A stretch of DNA of 64,000 bases from Kitasatospora phosalacinea (GCF_000716545.1 NZ_JNWZ01000011.1:41991-105990); one strand, 5' to 3'. Positions 1 through 9,249 are shown, counted from the first letter of the stretch. Program-made: numbers and translations. Notes: generated from the letters alone by a model not told the origin.

Positions 1-2486
1 AGTTGGGCGGGGTGGTTGCAGACCTGCTTGAGCCGGCCGAGGGCGGCCAGCACGGCGCCCTTGCGTTCGACGCCGCGGATGCCGCCGAGGCGACCGAGCA
101 GGTCGGCGACCACGGCCTGGTAGAGGCCGGCCTGCTCGGGGGTGAGGTTGCAGCGGACGGTGAACTCCTGCTTGGCGGGGAGCTGCCGGCCGATCTCCGG
201 GTCGCTCTTGAGGCGGCGCAGCAGGAACGGCGCGGTGAGCCGCTGGAGCGCGGCGGCGACGTCCCGGTTGCCGGACTGCTCGATCGGGACGGCGTAGTGC
301 TCGCGGAAGGACTCGGGGGTGCCGAACAGGCCGGGGTTGGCGAAGTCGAGGACGGTGTGCAGCTCGGCGAGCCGGTTCTCGACGGGGGTGCCGGTGAGGG
401 CGATCCGGGGGCCGGAGCGCAGTGAGCGCAGGGCGCGGGACTGGCGGGCGGCGCGGTTCTTGGCGTGCTGGGCCTCGTCGGCGACGACGCGCCGCCAGTG
501 CACGGCGCGCAGTCGGTCGGCGTCGCGCTGGAGGATGCCGTAGGTGGTGATCACCAGGTCGGCGGTGGGGTCGGGGGCGGTGCGGTCGGGGCCGTGGTGG
601 AGCTGGACGCGCAGCCGGGGGGTGAAACGGGCGGCTTCGCGGCGCCAGTTGCCGACGAGCGAGGTGGGGCAGACCAGCAGGACGGGGCCGCGGGCGCCGC
701 GGGCGTGTTCGAGGGCGAGCAGGGCGAGGGTCTGGACGGTCTTGCCGAGGCCCATGTCGTCGGCGAGGACGGCGCCGAGGCCGAGCCGTCCGAGGGCGTC
801 CAGCCAGGCCAGGCCGCGTTCCTGGTAGGGGCGCAGGGCGCCGGTGAAGCCGGGCGGGGGCGCGGCGCGGCGGGCGCCGGGGAGACGGCCGAGGCGGCCG
901 GCCAGCAGGTCGCCGAGCGGGCCTTCGGCGTGCACGGCGGTGACCGGGAGGCCGTCGACGACGGTGCCGTCGGTGGCGGCGAGGCGGAGCAGGGCGGCGG
1001 CGTCCAGTCGCGGGTCGTCGCGGCGGGCGGCGAGGAAGCGCAGGGCGGCGGCGAGCTGTCCGGCGTCCACCTCGATCCACCGGCCGCGGAACCGGACCAG
1101 GCCCGCCTGGGCGTCCGCGAGTTCGTCCAACTCCTGCTGGGTGAGCGGGTGTTCGCCGACGGCGAGTTGCCAGCGGAAGTCCAGTGCGGCGTCCCGGTCG
1201 GCCTGGGCGGCGCGCCGGACGGAGCCGGGGGCGGTGGTGTGCGCGGTGGCGGCGAGGCCGAGCCGGGGGCGGCGCTGCCACCAGGCGGGCAGCAGGACGC
1301 GGTGCCCGGCGGCGGCGAGCGCGGGGGCGTCGTCGCGCAGGAAGGCGAGCGCGCCGGCCCGGTCGAGGTCGAGCCCGGTGGGGCGGGTGCGGTGCAGGGC
1401 GGTCCGCAGGTCGGGCAGCAGGCGGGCGGCGCGGTCGAGTTCGGCGAGGTACGCCTCGACCGGGTCGTCGACCGCCCGGGCGAGGGCGGCGAACCCCGGC
1501 CCGCCGGACCAGAGTTCGGCGGCGGGCAGCAGCAGCGAGGGCCGGTCGGCCGGGCCGAGCAGCACGTCCAGGCGCCAGTTCTCGTCCACGACGGTGGCGT
1601 CCGGGTCGTCGGCGGCGGTGCCGAGCGGTTCGGCGAGGCGGAAGGCGAGCCGGACCAGGCCGAGCGGCGCGGTGCCGGCCGAGTCGGCGGCGAGCCGGGC
1701 GGCCTGCGCGGGGTCGGGCGGGGCGGGCAGCCGGCCGTCGGGGCCGCGCAGGGCGGCGAGCCAGGCCGGCGCGCCGGGAGCGGGCGGGGGGGCGTCGGCC
1801 AGCGCGACGCGGGTCTCGTGGTCGGTGAGCGCGTCCAGCACGGTGTCGAGCAGGACGCTGCCGGCGGGTTCGTGGCCGTCCTCGGCGCGGGCGACCGGCG
1901 GGCAGCCGGCCGCCAGTGCGAGGGCCTCCCGGCGGGTGTCCGGTTCGTGCGCGGGCCGCCAGCGGGCCGCCCACCCGCCGGGCTCCGCCACCAGCGCGGG
2001 CAGCACCCGGCCGCGCCCGGCCAGCCGCCAGGCCAGGTCGTGCACACCGGTCAGCCAGCGCAGCGACGCCCCGTACGCGAGTTCCGCCGTCCGGCCGCCG
2101 GGCAGTTCGACGGTGGTGCCCGGCCAGTACGGGTCGAACAGCTCGCCGAGCAGCTGCGCGGCCTCCGGCAGGTCGAACAGCAGCGCGGGCACCCGCCACG
2201 GGCGCAGTTCCAGGCCCCTGGCGGTGGAGCCCACCGGGAGGTCCGGCGAGGGCGTAGGCCGCGCGCCGAGCGTCGGCAGCCGCAGCGTCAGCCAGCGCTC
2301 GTCCCCGCGCTCCGCCAGCCAGGCCGGCCCCGGTCCGACCGCCGCGAGCAGACCCGCGACCTCGCCCGCCGGGCAGGCGTACGGGTGCCGCGCACCCTCT
2401 CGCGCCCGCCCGGTGAACGCCCCGGCGTCCTCCGCCCACACCCCGAGCCGCGCGTCGGCCCGCCACTGGGCGTGCAGGACGTACAT
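1..2486 (-). CDS. SNF2/RapA-type DEAD-like ATPase, 3' end outside window
   Basis: Large SNF2-superfamily ATPase, presumed to move along or remodel nucleic-acid-protein complexes in the cytoplasm. About 828 residues are visible and the frame stays open at base 1, so the C-terminal helicase lobe is missing. The first ~500 residues are a family-specific N-terminal region. The ATPase lobe follows: motif I 'LADDMGLGKT' near residue 570, motif Ia 'VLLVCPTSLVGNW', motif II 'VVADEAQHAKN' (DEAQ) near 667, motif III 'ALTGTPVEN', then 'PFLLRRLKSD'. The ATG has a GGAGG ribosome site 4-8 bases upstream. It lies downstream of and co-directional with the VWA/MoxR pair, 144 bases away, so joint transcription is possible. 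Family assignment is secure; the substrate is unknown. A role with MoxR in stress or defence is only inference. Confidence 0.9.
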   Translation of the reverse strand, partial: MYVLHAQWRADARLGVWAEDAGAFTGRAREGARHPYACPAGEVAGLLAAVGPGPAWLAERGDERWLTLRLPTLGARPTPSPDLPVGSTARGLELRPWRVPALLFDLPEAAQLLGELFDPYWPGTTVELPGGRTAELAYGASLRWLTGVHDLAWRLAGRGRVLPALVAEPGGWAARWRPAHEPDTRREALALAAGCPPVARAEDGHEPAGSVLLDTVLDALTDHETRVALADAPPPAPGAPAWLAALRGPDGRLPAPPDPAQAARLAADSAGTAPLGLVRLAFRLAEPLGTAADDPDATVVDENWRLDVLLGPADRPSLLLPAAELWSGGPGFAALARAVDDPVEAYLAELDRAARLLPDLRTALHRTRPTGLDLDRAGALAFLRDDAPALAAAGHRVLLPAWWQRRPRLGLAATAHTTAPGSVRRAAQADRDAALDFRWQLAVGEHPLTQQELDELADAQAGLVRFRGRWIEVDAGQLAAALRFLAARRDDPRLDAAALLRLAATDGTVVDGLPVTAVHAEGPLGDLLAGRLGRLPGARRAAPPPGFTGALRPYQERGLAWLDALGRLGLGAVLADDMGLGKTVQTLALLALEHARGARGPVLLVCPTSLVGNWRREAARFTPRLRVQLHHGPDRTAPDPTADLVITTYGILQRDADRLRAVHWRRVVADEAQHAKNRAARQSRALRSLRSGPRIALTGTPVENRLAELHTVLDFANPGLFGTPESFREHYAVPIEQSGNRDVAAALQRLTAPFLLRRLKSDPEIGRQLPAKQEFTVRCNLTPEQAGLYQAVVADLLGRLGGIRGVERKGAVLAALGRLKQVCNHPAQ

Positions 2487-2630
2487 CGGACCTCCGGAGG
2501 GACGGGCGCGGGACCTTCCAGCCTAGATCGGCCCGCCGACACGTCCGCAGGACGCGACATCAGGGCCCGGGGAACGGCGGGGCCGTGCTGCCGGCGGTCG
2601 GAGCCCCTGGTTCGTCCCCCTTCGCCCTTC

Positions 2631-4442
2631 TCAGCTGAGGTGGAACACCGGCCCGCGCGGGGTGAACGGCAGCGTGGCGCCGCGCGGGACGAGGTAGGCG
2701 TGTTCGCGGCGCGGGACGCGCAGGGCGTCGCAGTCGGTGTCGGTGATGATCAGCAGGGGCGCGTCGGCGGGGAAGTCGGGGGCGCGGGCGAGCAGGTCGA
2801 CGCCGGGTTGCAGGACGGTGCCGCCGCGGCCGCGGACGCGGACCCGGCCGGCGAGTTCGGCGACCGGCAGGTAGCCCGCGTCGTGGGGTGCGGCGTCGCA
2901 GTGGACGACCCGGACGGCGGGGACGTCGCGGGCGGCGGCGTAGGAGGCGATCGCGCCGAGGGCCTTGCCGAGCAGGGTGCGGTCCATCGAGCCGGAGGTG
3001 TCGAGCAGCACGCCGAAGGTGCGGCGCGGCGTCTCCTCGTACGGGTGGTGGCGTCCGGCGCGCGGGATGTCGGGGCTGGCGGACTGGCGGCGGGAGGGGC
3101 GGGCGTAGGAGCGCAGCGGTTCGGGGCGGGGGACGTACTCGTCGAACCAGCGGGCGAGCCGGGCGTCCCAGGGCAGCGGCGGCTGGGCGAGGGCGCGGAT
3201 CTCCTCGACCAGTCCGGCGGGCAGCAGGCCGCGGTCGCGGACGTGCAGGTCGAAGCCCTGTTGCAGGCCCCGCCGGTAGAAGTCGTCGAGGTCGACGTGG
3301 CCGCGTCCGCCCGCGCGGGGCAGCGGTTCGCCGAGGACGTCGCCGAGGCCCTTGCCGCGCAGGGTGGCGAGGCGGCGCAGGCGGCGCTGGTCGCGGGCGA
3401 TCCGGTCGTAGACCTCCTCGGCGGACAGGCCCTTGAGCCCGGGGTCGTGGAGCAGCCCTTCGGGCATCTCGCCGACGCCCATCTCCAGCAGCCAGCCGTT
3501 GACGACGTAGTCGGCGGCGACGTTGAACAGGTACGGGTCGCGGCCGCCGGCCCGGTCGCCGTGGCGGAGGGCGGCGTGCAGCATCTCGTGGGCGAGGACG
3601 AAGCGCCACTCCTCGTCGGTGTGGTGGCGCAGCGGGTTGAGGTAGATCTCGCCCGCCTCGGCGTTGACGGCGGCGATCGTGATGCCGTGGGCGCGGGCGA
3701 GTTCGGCGTCGGCGACGAGGGTGAGTCCGGCGGCGAGGCCGCCGAGCAGCGGGTAGTGGGCGACGAACCAGCCGAGGGCGCGTTCCCAGGGGCGCTGCGG
3801 GAGGCGGGGGCCGTCGTGGGTCTCGCGGCGGCCGCCGGCGACGTCCATGGCGGCGGAGACGGTGCGGGTGAGGGCGTGGGCGAAGGCGAGCGTCCAGTCC
3901 TCCGGGTCCTCGTGGGCGGTCCAGGGCGTGAGGTGCTGGTCGGGCCGGTCGCCGCCGGTGCCGCAGGCCCGGTACGCGGCGGGGACGCCGTCGCGGCGCC
4001 AGCGGGCGGCGAGTTCCTCCTCGTCGCCGCCGGGCCAGGTGCCGGGCAGGTCGTCGGGGGCACGGCCGATCGGGAAGGTGGCGAGGAAGCGGTTGACGAC
4101 GGCGCAGCGGGCGGCCAGGTCGGCCGCGTCGGGTTGGGCGCGGGGGCCGCGGGCGGCGGGGAGGTGGCCGAAGCCGAGGTGGAGCAGGGCGTGGGCGAGG
4201 GCCCAGGCCCACTCCTCGGGTTCGGCGCGGCGGCGCCGGTTGTGGTGCAGGGTGCCGCACGAGTCGGCGGTCACCCAGCCGGTGGCGGGGTGCAGCGGGC
4301 AGCGTTCCTCGTCCAGCCGGCACAGCCCGGCGGGGACGGCGTCGAGCGCGGGGTTGCCGTGGATCCTGGCCAGTCCGGCGGTGAAGGCGGCCTTGACCGG
4401 GTCGGTCTTCTCCGGCCCGGCGGCGGCTCGGCGGCCGCTCAC
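2631..4442 (-). CDS. DUF2201-type protein: HExxH metallopeptidase-like region plus VWA domain
   Basis: 603-aa protein of the type paired with MoxR ATPases. The N-terminal half has a zinc-metallopeptidase signature 'VLAHEMLHAALRH' (HExxH) at mid-protein. The C-terminal part is a von Willebrand A-like domain with a MIDAS motif, 'LLDTSGSMD' (DxSxS), and a later 'IITDTD'. The start is GTG at 4442, which overlaps the TGA of the upstream moxR-like gene (GTGA), a sign of translational coupling; a longer upstream reading frame is just continuation behind moxR. VWA partners usually act as adaptors that the MoxR ATPase remodels, often with metal insertion or complex maturation. Whether the HExxH site is catalytic cannot be told from sequence. 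The target is unknown. Confidence 0.85.
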   Translation of the reverse strand: MSGRRAAAGPEKTDPVKAAFTAGLARIHGNPALDAVPAGLCRLDEERCPLHPATGWVTADSCGTLHHNRRRRAEPEEWAWALAHALLHLGFGHLPAARGPRAQPDAADLAARCAVVNRFLATFPIGRAPDDLPGTWPGGDEEELAARWRRDGVPAAYRACGTGGDRPDQHLTPWTAHEDPEDWTLAFAHALTRTVSAAMDVAGGRRETHDGPRLPQRPWERALGWFVAHYPLLGGLAAGLTLVADAELARAHGITIAAVNAEAGEIYLNPLRHHTDEEWRFVLAHEMLHAALRHGDRAGGRDPYLFNVAADYVVNGWLLEMGVGEMPEGLLHDPGLKGLSAEEVYDRIARDQRRLRRLATLRGKGLGDVLGEPLPRAGGRGHVDLDDFYRRGLQQGFDLHVRDRGLLPAGLVEEIRALAQPPLPWDARLARWFDEYVPRPEPLRSYARPSRRQSASPDIPRAGRHHPYEETPRRTFGVLLDTSGSMDRTLLGKALGAIASYAAARDVPAVRVVHCDAAPHDAGYLPVAELAGRVRVRGRGGTVLQPGVDLLARAPDFPADAPLLIITDTDCDALRVPRREHAYLVPRGATLPFTPRGPVFHLS

Positions 4443-5503
4443 CGGCGGGCCTCGACCAGGCGGGGCAGGTCGCGGGCGGCCTCGATCAGGAACCAGGACG
4501 GCAGCACGGGGTTGCCGTCGGGCCCGTCGGCGATCACGGTCTGGGCGACCTCGACGGAGATCTCGGCGAGCTGCACCAGCAGCGACTTGGAGCGGTACGC
4601 GTGCTGGCGGACGGCCAGCGAGGCGTGCTCCTTGCGGGCGGGCAGTTCCTTGACCAGGCGGCCGCGGAAGGAGTCGGCGAGGTAGTAGAGCAGGTCGCGG
4701 TCCTCGATCCGGTGCGGCCAGGAGGCGTCGCCCTTCAGGATCGCGTCCAGCCCGTAGGCGTTGCGGACGATCTTGACGTAGCCGCAGAAGGCGACGGCGT
4801 GGGCGGGGGTGAGCAGGCCGTGGGCGAGCACCTTGAGGGTGTTCTCGTCGAGGCCGGGGCCGAAGGAGTGCAGCGCGTCGGAGAGCATGTGCCAGGCGCG
4901 CGGGGTGGAGAAGGGCTCCTCGGTCTTCGGCGGGGCGGACCACAGGTGGTCGGGCCGGTCGGTGAGGTGGTCGGTGATCCACGGGTGGATGCCGTGCCCG
5001 GCGGCCCAGCCGAGCCAGTCGTCGGAGCTGGCCCGCAGGTGGACGTGGACCAGGCGGTTGAGCAGCGCGGACGGCATCGGGCGGGCCAGCGCGCCGTCGG
5101 TGGCGCGGTTTCCGGCGCCGATCACGATCGAGCCGGGCGGCAGTTCGTAGCTGCCGATCCGGCGGTCCAGGATCAGCGAGTAGAAGGCCTTCTGGACGTC
5201 GGGGGTGGCGGCGTTCAGCTCGTCCAGGAACAGGCAGTACGGCTGGTCGCGGGCGATGGTCTCGGGCGGGCAGAACCGGGAGCGGCCCTCGGGGGTGAGC
5301 TGCGGGACGCCGATCAGGTCCTCGGGGGCGAGCTGGGTGCCGAGCAGCGAGACGCACTCCAGGCCGATCGACTCGGCGAACCGGTTGACCAGCGAGGACT
5401 TGCCGATGCCGGGTGCGCCCCAGAGGAACACCGGCCGCACGGTGGCGAGGCCGAGCAGCAGCTCGGGGACCTGGGACGGTGACACGGTGACGGCGGACTG
5501 CAC
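4439..5503 (-). CDS. MoxR-family AAA+ ATPase
   Basis: 354-aa AAA+ ATPase of the MoxR/RavA class, a chaperone-like ATPase acting with a VWA-domain partner. Visible motifs are Walker A 'GAPGIGKSS' near residue 35, Walker B 'LFLDELNA' and a sensor-1 region 'VIGAGNR'. GTG at 5503 ('VQSAVTVSPSQ') is chosen because GGGAGAG lies just upstream; the open frame runs 56 codons further but through the yceI operator. The stop overlaps the start of the VWA protein by four bases, so the two are one operon, probably with the SNF2 gene behind. No clear promoter was identified on this strand. Confidence 0.88.
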   Translation of the reverse strand: MQSAVTVSPSQVPELLLGLATVRPVFLWGAPGIGKSSLVNRFAESIGLECVSLLGTQLAPEDLIGVPQLTPEGRSRFCPPETIARDQPYCLFLDELNAATPDVQKAFYSLILDRRIGSYELPPGSIVIGAGNRATDGALARPMPSALLNRLVHVHLRASSDDWLGWAAGHGIHPWITDHLTDRPDHLWSAPPKTEEPFSTPRAWHMLSDALHSFGPGLDENTLKVLAHGLLTPAHAVAFCGYVKIVRNAYGLDAILKGDASWPHRIEDRDLLYYLADSFRGRLVKELPARKEHASLAVRQHAYRSKSLLVQLAEISVEVAQTVIADGPDGNPVLPSWFLIEAARDLPRLVEARR

Positions 5504-5655
5504 AACTCTCCCTGGGCGGGGTGGGGTTCGGGGGTTCCGGCGGTCAGTGTGAACCGTCCCGGGGGCGGGCGCACCAGGTTTTCGGGGCGGTGGCGGCGCT
5601 GTCCACAGGCTGGGGACGGCGCTGTGCGGGAGCGGCCTCCCGGAGGAACTTCGGA

Positions 5656-5731
5656 CAACTTTCAACTTCATGGTTGAAAGTTGAACCAGATCGGCGTACG
5701 GTGAACCGCGTGAACAAGTTGAAGCCTCAAC
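5656..5731 (+). promoter_or_regulatory. yceI promoter with palindromic operator
   Basis: A perfect inverted repeat, CAACTTTCAAC-N6-GTTGAAAGTTG, spans 5656-5683. Its right arm contains a -35-like TTGAAA (5674-5679), followed after 17 bases by a -10-like TACGGT (5697-5702). A second shorter repeat, GTTGA-N4-TCAAC, lies at 5718-5731, just downstream of the likely start point. The layout fits a repressor covering the -35 element and the initiation region. The regulator is not adjacent; MarR-type repressors are a common choice for such sites, but that is inference. Confidence 0.75.
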
Positions 5732-5766
5732 AAACGGCTTCGACCCCCGTACCGAGGAGAGAAGCC

Positions 5767-6366
5767 ATGGGCATCTTCAACCGCAGCAAGAACACCGCCG
5801 CCACCACCGCCGTCCAGGGCCCGGACCTGGCCCACCTGACCGGCGACTACACCATCGACGCCGCCCACTCCAAGATCGGTTTCGCGGTCCGGCACGCGAT
5901 GGTCACCAACGTCCGCGGCGAGTTCGCCGAGTACGAGGGCAAGCTGCACCTGGACGGCAGCGACCCCGCCGCCTCCACCGCCGAACTGGTGATCAAGGTC
6001 GCCTCGATCAGCACCGGCCAGGCCCAGCGCGACGAGCACCTGCGCACCGGCGACTTCTTCGACGCCGCCGCGCACCCGGAGATCACCTTCAAGTCGACCT
6101 CCGCCGAGCGGGTCGACGGCGACACCTACCGCCTGCACGGCGACCTCACCATCAAGGGCACCACCCGCCCGGTCGTCCTCGACCTGGAGTTCACCGGCGC
6201 GGCCACCGACGTGTACGGCGCCAACCGGGTCGGCTTCGAGGGCGGCACCAGCGTCGACCGCACCGCCTGGGGCCTGACCTACAACGCCGCGCTGGAGACC
6301 GGTGGCGTGCTGATCGGCGAGAAGGTCAAGCTGGCGCTGGACGTCTCCGCCGTGCGAGCCTCCTGA
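5767..6366 (+). CDS. YceI-family lipocalin-like protein
   Basis: 199-aa YceI-domain protein. The family folds as an extended lipocalin-like barrel binding polyisoprenoid or other amphiphilic lipids. Typical sequence is present: 'GDYTIDAAHSKIGFAVRHAM', 'GEFAEYEGKL', 'DFFDAAAHPEITFKS', 'GDLTIKGTTRPV', and the C-terminal 'DRTAWGLTYNAALETGGVLIGEKVKL'. There is no signal peptide, so it is probably cytoplasmic, unlike E. coli YceI. The ATG at 5767 follows GAGGAGAG; an upstream in-frame GTG at 5521 would run through the operator and is rejected. It is monocistronic with a palindromic operator before it and a hairpin after it. Ligand unknown; some actinobacterial homologues respond to stress. Confidence 0.9.
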   Translation: MGIFNRSKNTAATTAVQGPDLAHLTGDYTIDAAHSKIGFAVRHAMVTNVRGEFAEYEGKLHLDGSDPAASTAELVIKVASISTGQAQRDEHLRTGDFFDAAAHPEITFKSTSAERVDGDTYRLHGDLTIKGTTRPVVLDLEFTGAATDVYGANRVGFEGGTSVDRTAWGLTYNAALETGGVLIGEKVKLALDVSAVRAS

Positions 6367-6406
6367 ACCCGCCTGCCAGGGCCGCGAGTCCGGCCTCCCC
6401 GGTACC

Positions 6407-6433
6407 GCCCCCGCCGTCCCCCTCGGCGGGGGC
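6407..6433. terminator. Bidirectional hairpin terminator
   Basis: Perfect 10-bp arms GCCCCCGCCG / CGGCGGGGGC around a 7-base loop, between the convergent yceI and LysR genes. No U-tract, as is usual in Streptomyces. Confidence 0.7.
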
Positions 6434-6453
6434 GCCGCCGTCCGCGCGCGCGG

Positions 6454-7413
6454 TCAGAGCAGCGCCGCGTCCTCGGCCGGCAGCCAACTGTCCGGCGGGC
6501 GGCGCAACCAGCCCTCGGCGGCGGCCAGTTCGGACGCGCAGGCGCGCAGCGCGGCCAGCCCCGGGTGGCGCACCCCCGGCCGGTGCACCAGGCCGACCAG
6601 GCTGAGCGGCACCGGATCGACCAGCGGCCGGACCACCGCGCCCGGGTGGTCGTGCGCCCCGGCGGCGGTCAGCACCGGATCGCCGTGCCGGGCCAGGTAG
6701 CGGGCGAACTCGGCGGCCCCGACCGGCGGGGTGCGCCCGGGCGCGGCCTCCAGCCCGTGCGCGGCCAGCAGCCGCAGCCCGAGGTCGGTCCACTCGGCGG
6801 TGGCGGGCTGCCCCGCGAACACGTCCACCCGGTACCCGACGAGCGCCCCCAGCGGGACGGCGGGCCGGTCGGCCAGCGGGTGCCCCAGCGGCAGGAAGAC
6901 CCCCATCGGCTCCAACCGGACGGGCAGGTGCACCAGCCGGCCCCGGTCGGCGGCCGGCAGCCCGGCGTACCGGCCGAACGAGGCGTCCAGCCGGTGCGCG
7001 GCCAACTCCCCCGCCGCACCGGCCAGTCCACCCAGGTAGCGGGCCAGCAGTTCGACCTCCGGACACCGCCGACGGGCCTCGGCGAGCACCCGCTCGGCAG
7101 CGTGGTCCGGCCCCCAGTCCTGCCCGTTGAGATCGACCAGCAGCGCCCGGGTCCCACCCAGCGCGGCGATCTCCGCCTGTAGCTCCAGCAGTTGGCGCGC
7201 CATCGGGAGCAGCGCCGCACCCGCCTCGGTCAACCCCACGCTGCGGGTCGACCGGTTCAGCAGCACGCAGCCCAACTCCCGTTCCAGCGCCTGGACGTCC
7301 CGGCTGACGGCCTGCTGCGCCAGGTGCAGCCGCTCGGCGGCGCGGCCGAAGTGCAGCGTCTCGGCGACGGCGGCGAAGCTGCGCAGCAGCCGGGGGTGGA
7401 GGTCTCGGGGCAC
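6454..7413 (-). CDS. LysR-family transcriptional regulator
   Basis: 319-aa LysR regulator. The N-terminal winged helix is clear ('LLRSFAAVAETLHFGRAAERLHLAQQAVSRDVQALE', residues ~9-45), followed by the linker helix and a periplasmic-binding-fold effector domain. It is divergent from an MFS transporter gene that starts about 110 bases away, so it probably controls that transporter and itself from the shared intergenic region; an ATT/AAT-rich stretch just upstream of the ATG could be the binding site. Effector unknown. Confidence 0.9.
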   Translation of the reverse strand: MPRDLHPRLLRSFAAVAETLHFGRAAERLHLAQQAVSRDVQALERELGCVLLNRSTRSVGLTEAGAALLPMARQLLELQAEIAALGGTRALLVDLNGQDWGPDHAAERVLAEARRRCPEVELLARYLGGLAGAAGELAAHRLDASFGRYAGLPAADRGRLVHLPVRLEPMGVFLPLGHPLADRPAVPLGALVGYRVDVFAGQPATAEWTDLGLRLLAAHGLEAAPGRTPPVGAAEFARYLARHGDPVLTAAGAHDHPGAVVRPLVDPVPLSLVGLVHRPGVRHPGLAALRACASELAAAEGWLRRPPDSWLPAEDAALL

Positions 7414-7523
7414 GCCCGGAAGATTAACAACGGAATGCGGTGAATGCGGCGGAGCAGGTGTTGGACGCCCCCGCTCCCCCGCCGCGAGGCTGGAGGCATC
7501 CCCCGATCCCCTGGAGCCCTCCC

Positions 7524-8720
7524 TTGTCGCTGCCGCTCGCCCGCTACCGCCCGGTGTTCGCCGCGCCCGGCACTCTGGCGTTCACGCTCTCCGGGCTGCT
7601 CGGCCGGCTCGCGCTGGCGATGAACGGCGTGTCGGTCGTGGTGCTGATCGCCGACCGGCGCGGCTCGTACGCGCTGGCCGGGGCGGTCTCCGCGGTGGGG
7701 GTGCTGGCGGGTGCGGCGCTGCTGCCGGTGCTGGGGCGGCTGGTCGACCGGCTGGGGCAGGCGCGGGTCGCGGTGCCCGCGGTGCTGGCCGGTGCGCTGC
7801 CGACGGTGGGGCTGCTGCTGTGCGTGCGCTCGGGCGCGCCGGCCTGGGCGCTCTTCCTGTGCTGGGCGCTGTCCGGCAGCAGCCCCGACCTGGGCGGGAT
7901 GGCCCGGGCCCGCTGGGCGCACCTGCACCGGACGGACCCGGCCGTGCTGCACCGGGCCAACGCGCTGGAGCAGTCGCTGGACGAGCTGTGCTTCATGGCC
8001 GGACCGGTGCTCGGCATGGCCCTGTGCACCGCCGTCGCCCCCGAGGCCGGGCTGCTCGCCGCCCGGCTGCTGGGCACCGCCGGCACCCTGCTGTTCGCCG
8101 CCCAGCGCGCCACCGAGCCGCCCCCGGCCCACCCGGGCCACTCCCGCGCGAGGGGGCTGCTCCGGACACCGGGCCTGCCGCCGCTGCTCGCGGTGTTCCT
8201 GGCCGCCGGGGTGCTGTTCGGCTCGCTGGAGGTGACCACGCTCGCGTACACCGACGCGCTGGGCCGGCAGTCGGCCGGCGGCGGGCTGCTGGCCCTGGTC
8301 GCGGCCGGGTCCTGCGTCTCGGGGCTGGTGTTCGGCGCGGTCCGGCCGCGCCGCCCGGCGGCGGTGCGGCTGGCGCTGGGCACCGGCGCGATGGCCGCCC
8401 TGATGCTGCTGCCGCTGGCGGCGGGCCTGTCCGGGGCGGGGGTGCCGCTGCTGGGCGCGGCCCTGCTGGCGGCCGGGTCGGGCACCGCGCCGACCATGGT
8501 GAGCGGCATGACACTGGCCCAACGCCTGCTGCCCGCCCACCGGTTGACCGAGGGGATGGCGCTGGCGGTCGCGGCGATCCTGGTCGGCGTCTCCACGGGA
8601 GCGACGTTCGGCGGCGCGCTCGCCCAGCACGCCGCGCCGGGCACCGGCTACCTGCTGCCGTGCTGCGCCGCCGCGCTGGCCCTGTCCGCCGCCCTGTTCC
8701 TCGCCCGGAAGCCGGGTTGA
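7524..8720 (+). CDS. MFS transporter
   Basis: 398-aa major facilitator superfamily protein with about 12 hydrophobic segments, of the small actinobacterial type ('SLPLARYRPVFAAPGTLAFTLSGLLGRL'). I take TTG at 7524 as the start because GGAG precedes it at suitable spacing and it matches the usual N-terminus; an in-frame GTG at 7440 would add 28 Pro-rich residues. Divergent from the LysR regulator and convergent with the GNAT gene, only 7 bases apart. Substrate unknown; small-molecule efflux is likely. Confidence 0.82.
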   Translation: MSLPLARYRPVFAAPGTLAFTLSGLLGRLALAMNGVSVVVLIADRRGSYALAGAVSAVGVLAGAALLPVLGRLVDRLGQARVAVPAVLAGALPTVGLLLCVRSGAPAWALFLCWALSGSSPDLGGMARARWAHLHRTDPAVLHRANALEQSLDELCFMAGPVLGMALCTAVAPEAGLLAARLLGTAGTLLFAAQRATEPPPAHPGHSRARGLLRTPGLPPLLAVFLAAGVLFGSLEVTTLAYTDALGRQSAGGGLLALVAAGSCVSGLVFGAVRPRRPAAVRLALGTGAMAALMLLPLAAGLSGAGVPLLGAALLAAGSGTAPTMVSGMTLAQRLLPAHRLTEGMALAVAAILVGVSTGATFGGALAQHAAPGTGYLLPCCAAALALSAALFLARKPG

Positions 8721-8727
8721 CGGTCCG

Positions 8728-9249
8728 TCAGCGCCAGCCGTAGACGTACTCGGGCAGCCGCGTCCCGTCCGGGAAGTGCGCGGTGCCGCGGCCGAGCCGG
8801 CGGGCGCCGTGCCGTTCGTAGAAGGCGATCGCGCGCCGGTTGGCGGCCAGCACGTCCAGCCGGACGGGCACGTCGGGGAAGCGGTCCAGGGCGGCGCGCA
8901 GCAGCCGGGCGCCGATGCCGCCGCCGGTGCGGTCGGGGCGGACGTGCAGTTGCTCCAGCCGGACCTCGCCGCCGTCCGGCACCAGGTAGGCGAAGCCGAC
9001 GACGCCCTCCCCGGCCTGCTCGGCGAGCAGCAGGACGGGGGTGTCGGCGGGCGTCCCGTAGTCGGCGTCCAGCCGCAGCGCCCAGAGCGGCTCCTGCTCG
9101 GCGCCCTCCGCGTCCAGCACCCGGGCCGGCACCAGTCCGGCGTACGCGGCGCGGCGGCTGGCGGCGTGCAGCCGGGCGACGGCGGCGGCGTCCGCGGCGG
9201 TGCCCTCGCGCAGGACGGGCGGGGGCGGGGTGCGGTCGGAGTCGGGCAT
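8728..9249 (-). CDS. GNAT-family N-acetyltransferase
   Basis: 173-aa acetyl-CoA-dependent acyltransferase. The acetyl-CoA binding motif A is visible in 'LEQLHVRPDRTGGGIGARLLRAAL' (RxxGxG/A-like), and motif B in 'LDVLAANRRAIAFYERHGARRLG'. ATG at 9249 is preferred (GGAAGG nine bases upstream) over an in-frame GTG at 9267. Single gene, convergent with the MFS gene. The acceptor substrate is not predictable. Confidence 0.85.
   Translation of the reverse strand: MPDSDRTPPPPVLREGTAADAAAVARLHAASRRAAYAGLVPARVLDAEGAEQEPLWALRLDADYGTPADTPVLLLAEQAGEGVVGFAYLVPDGGEVRLEQLHVRPDRTGGGIGARLLRAALDRFPDVPVRLDVLAANRRAIAFYERHGARRLGRGTAHFPDGTRLPEYVYGWR

Noticed and set aside
465..4685. Very long rightward open frame of 1406 codons
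   Set aside because: It is opposite the SNF2, VWA and MoxR genes, low complexity, and explained by their third-position GC bias.
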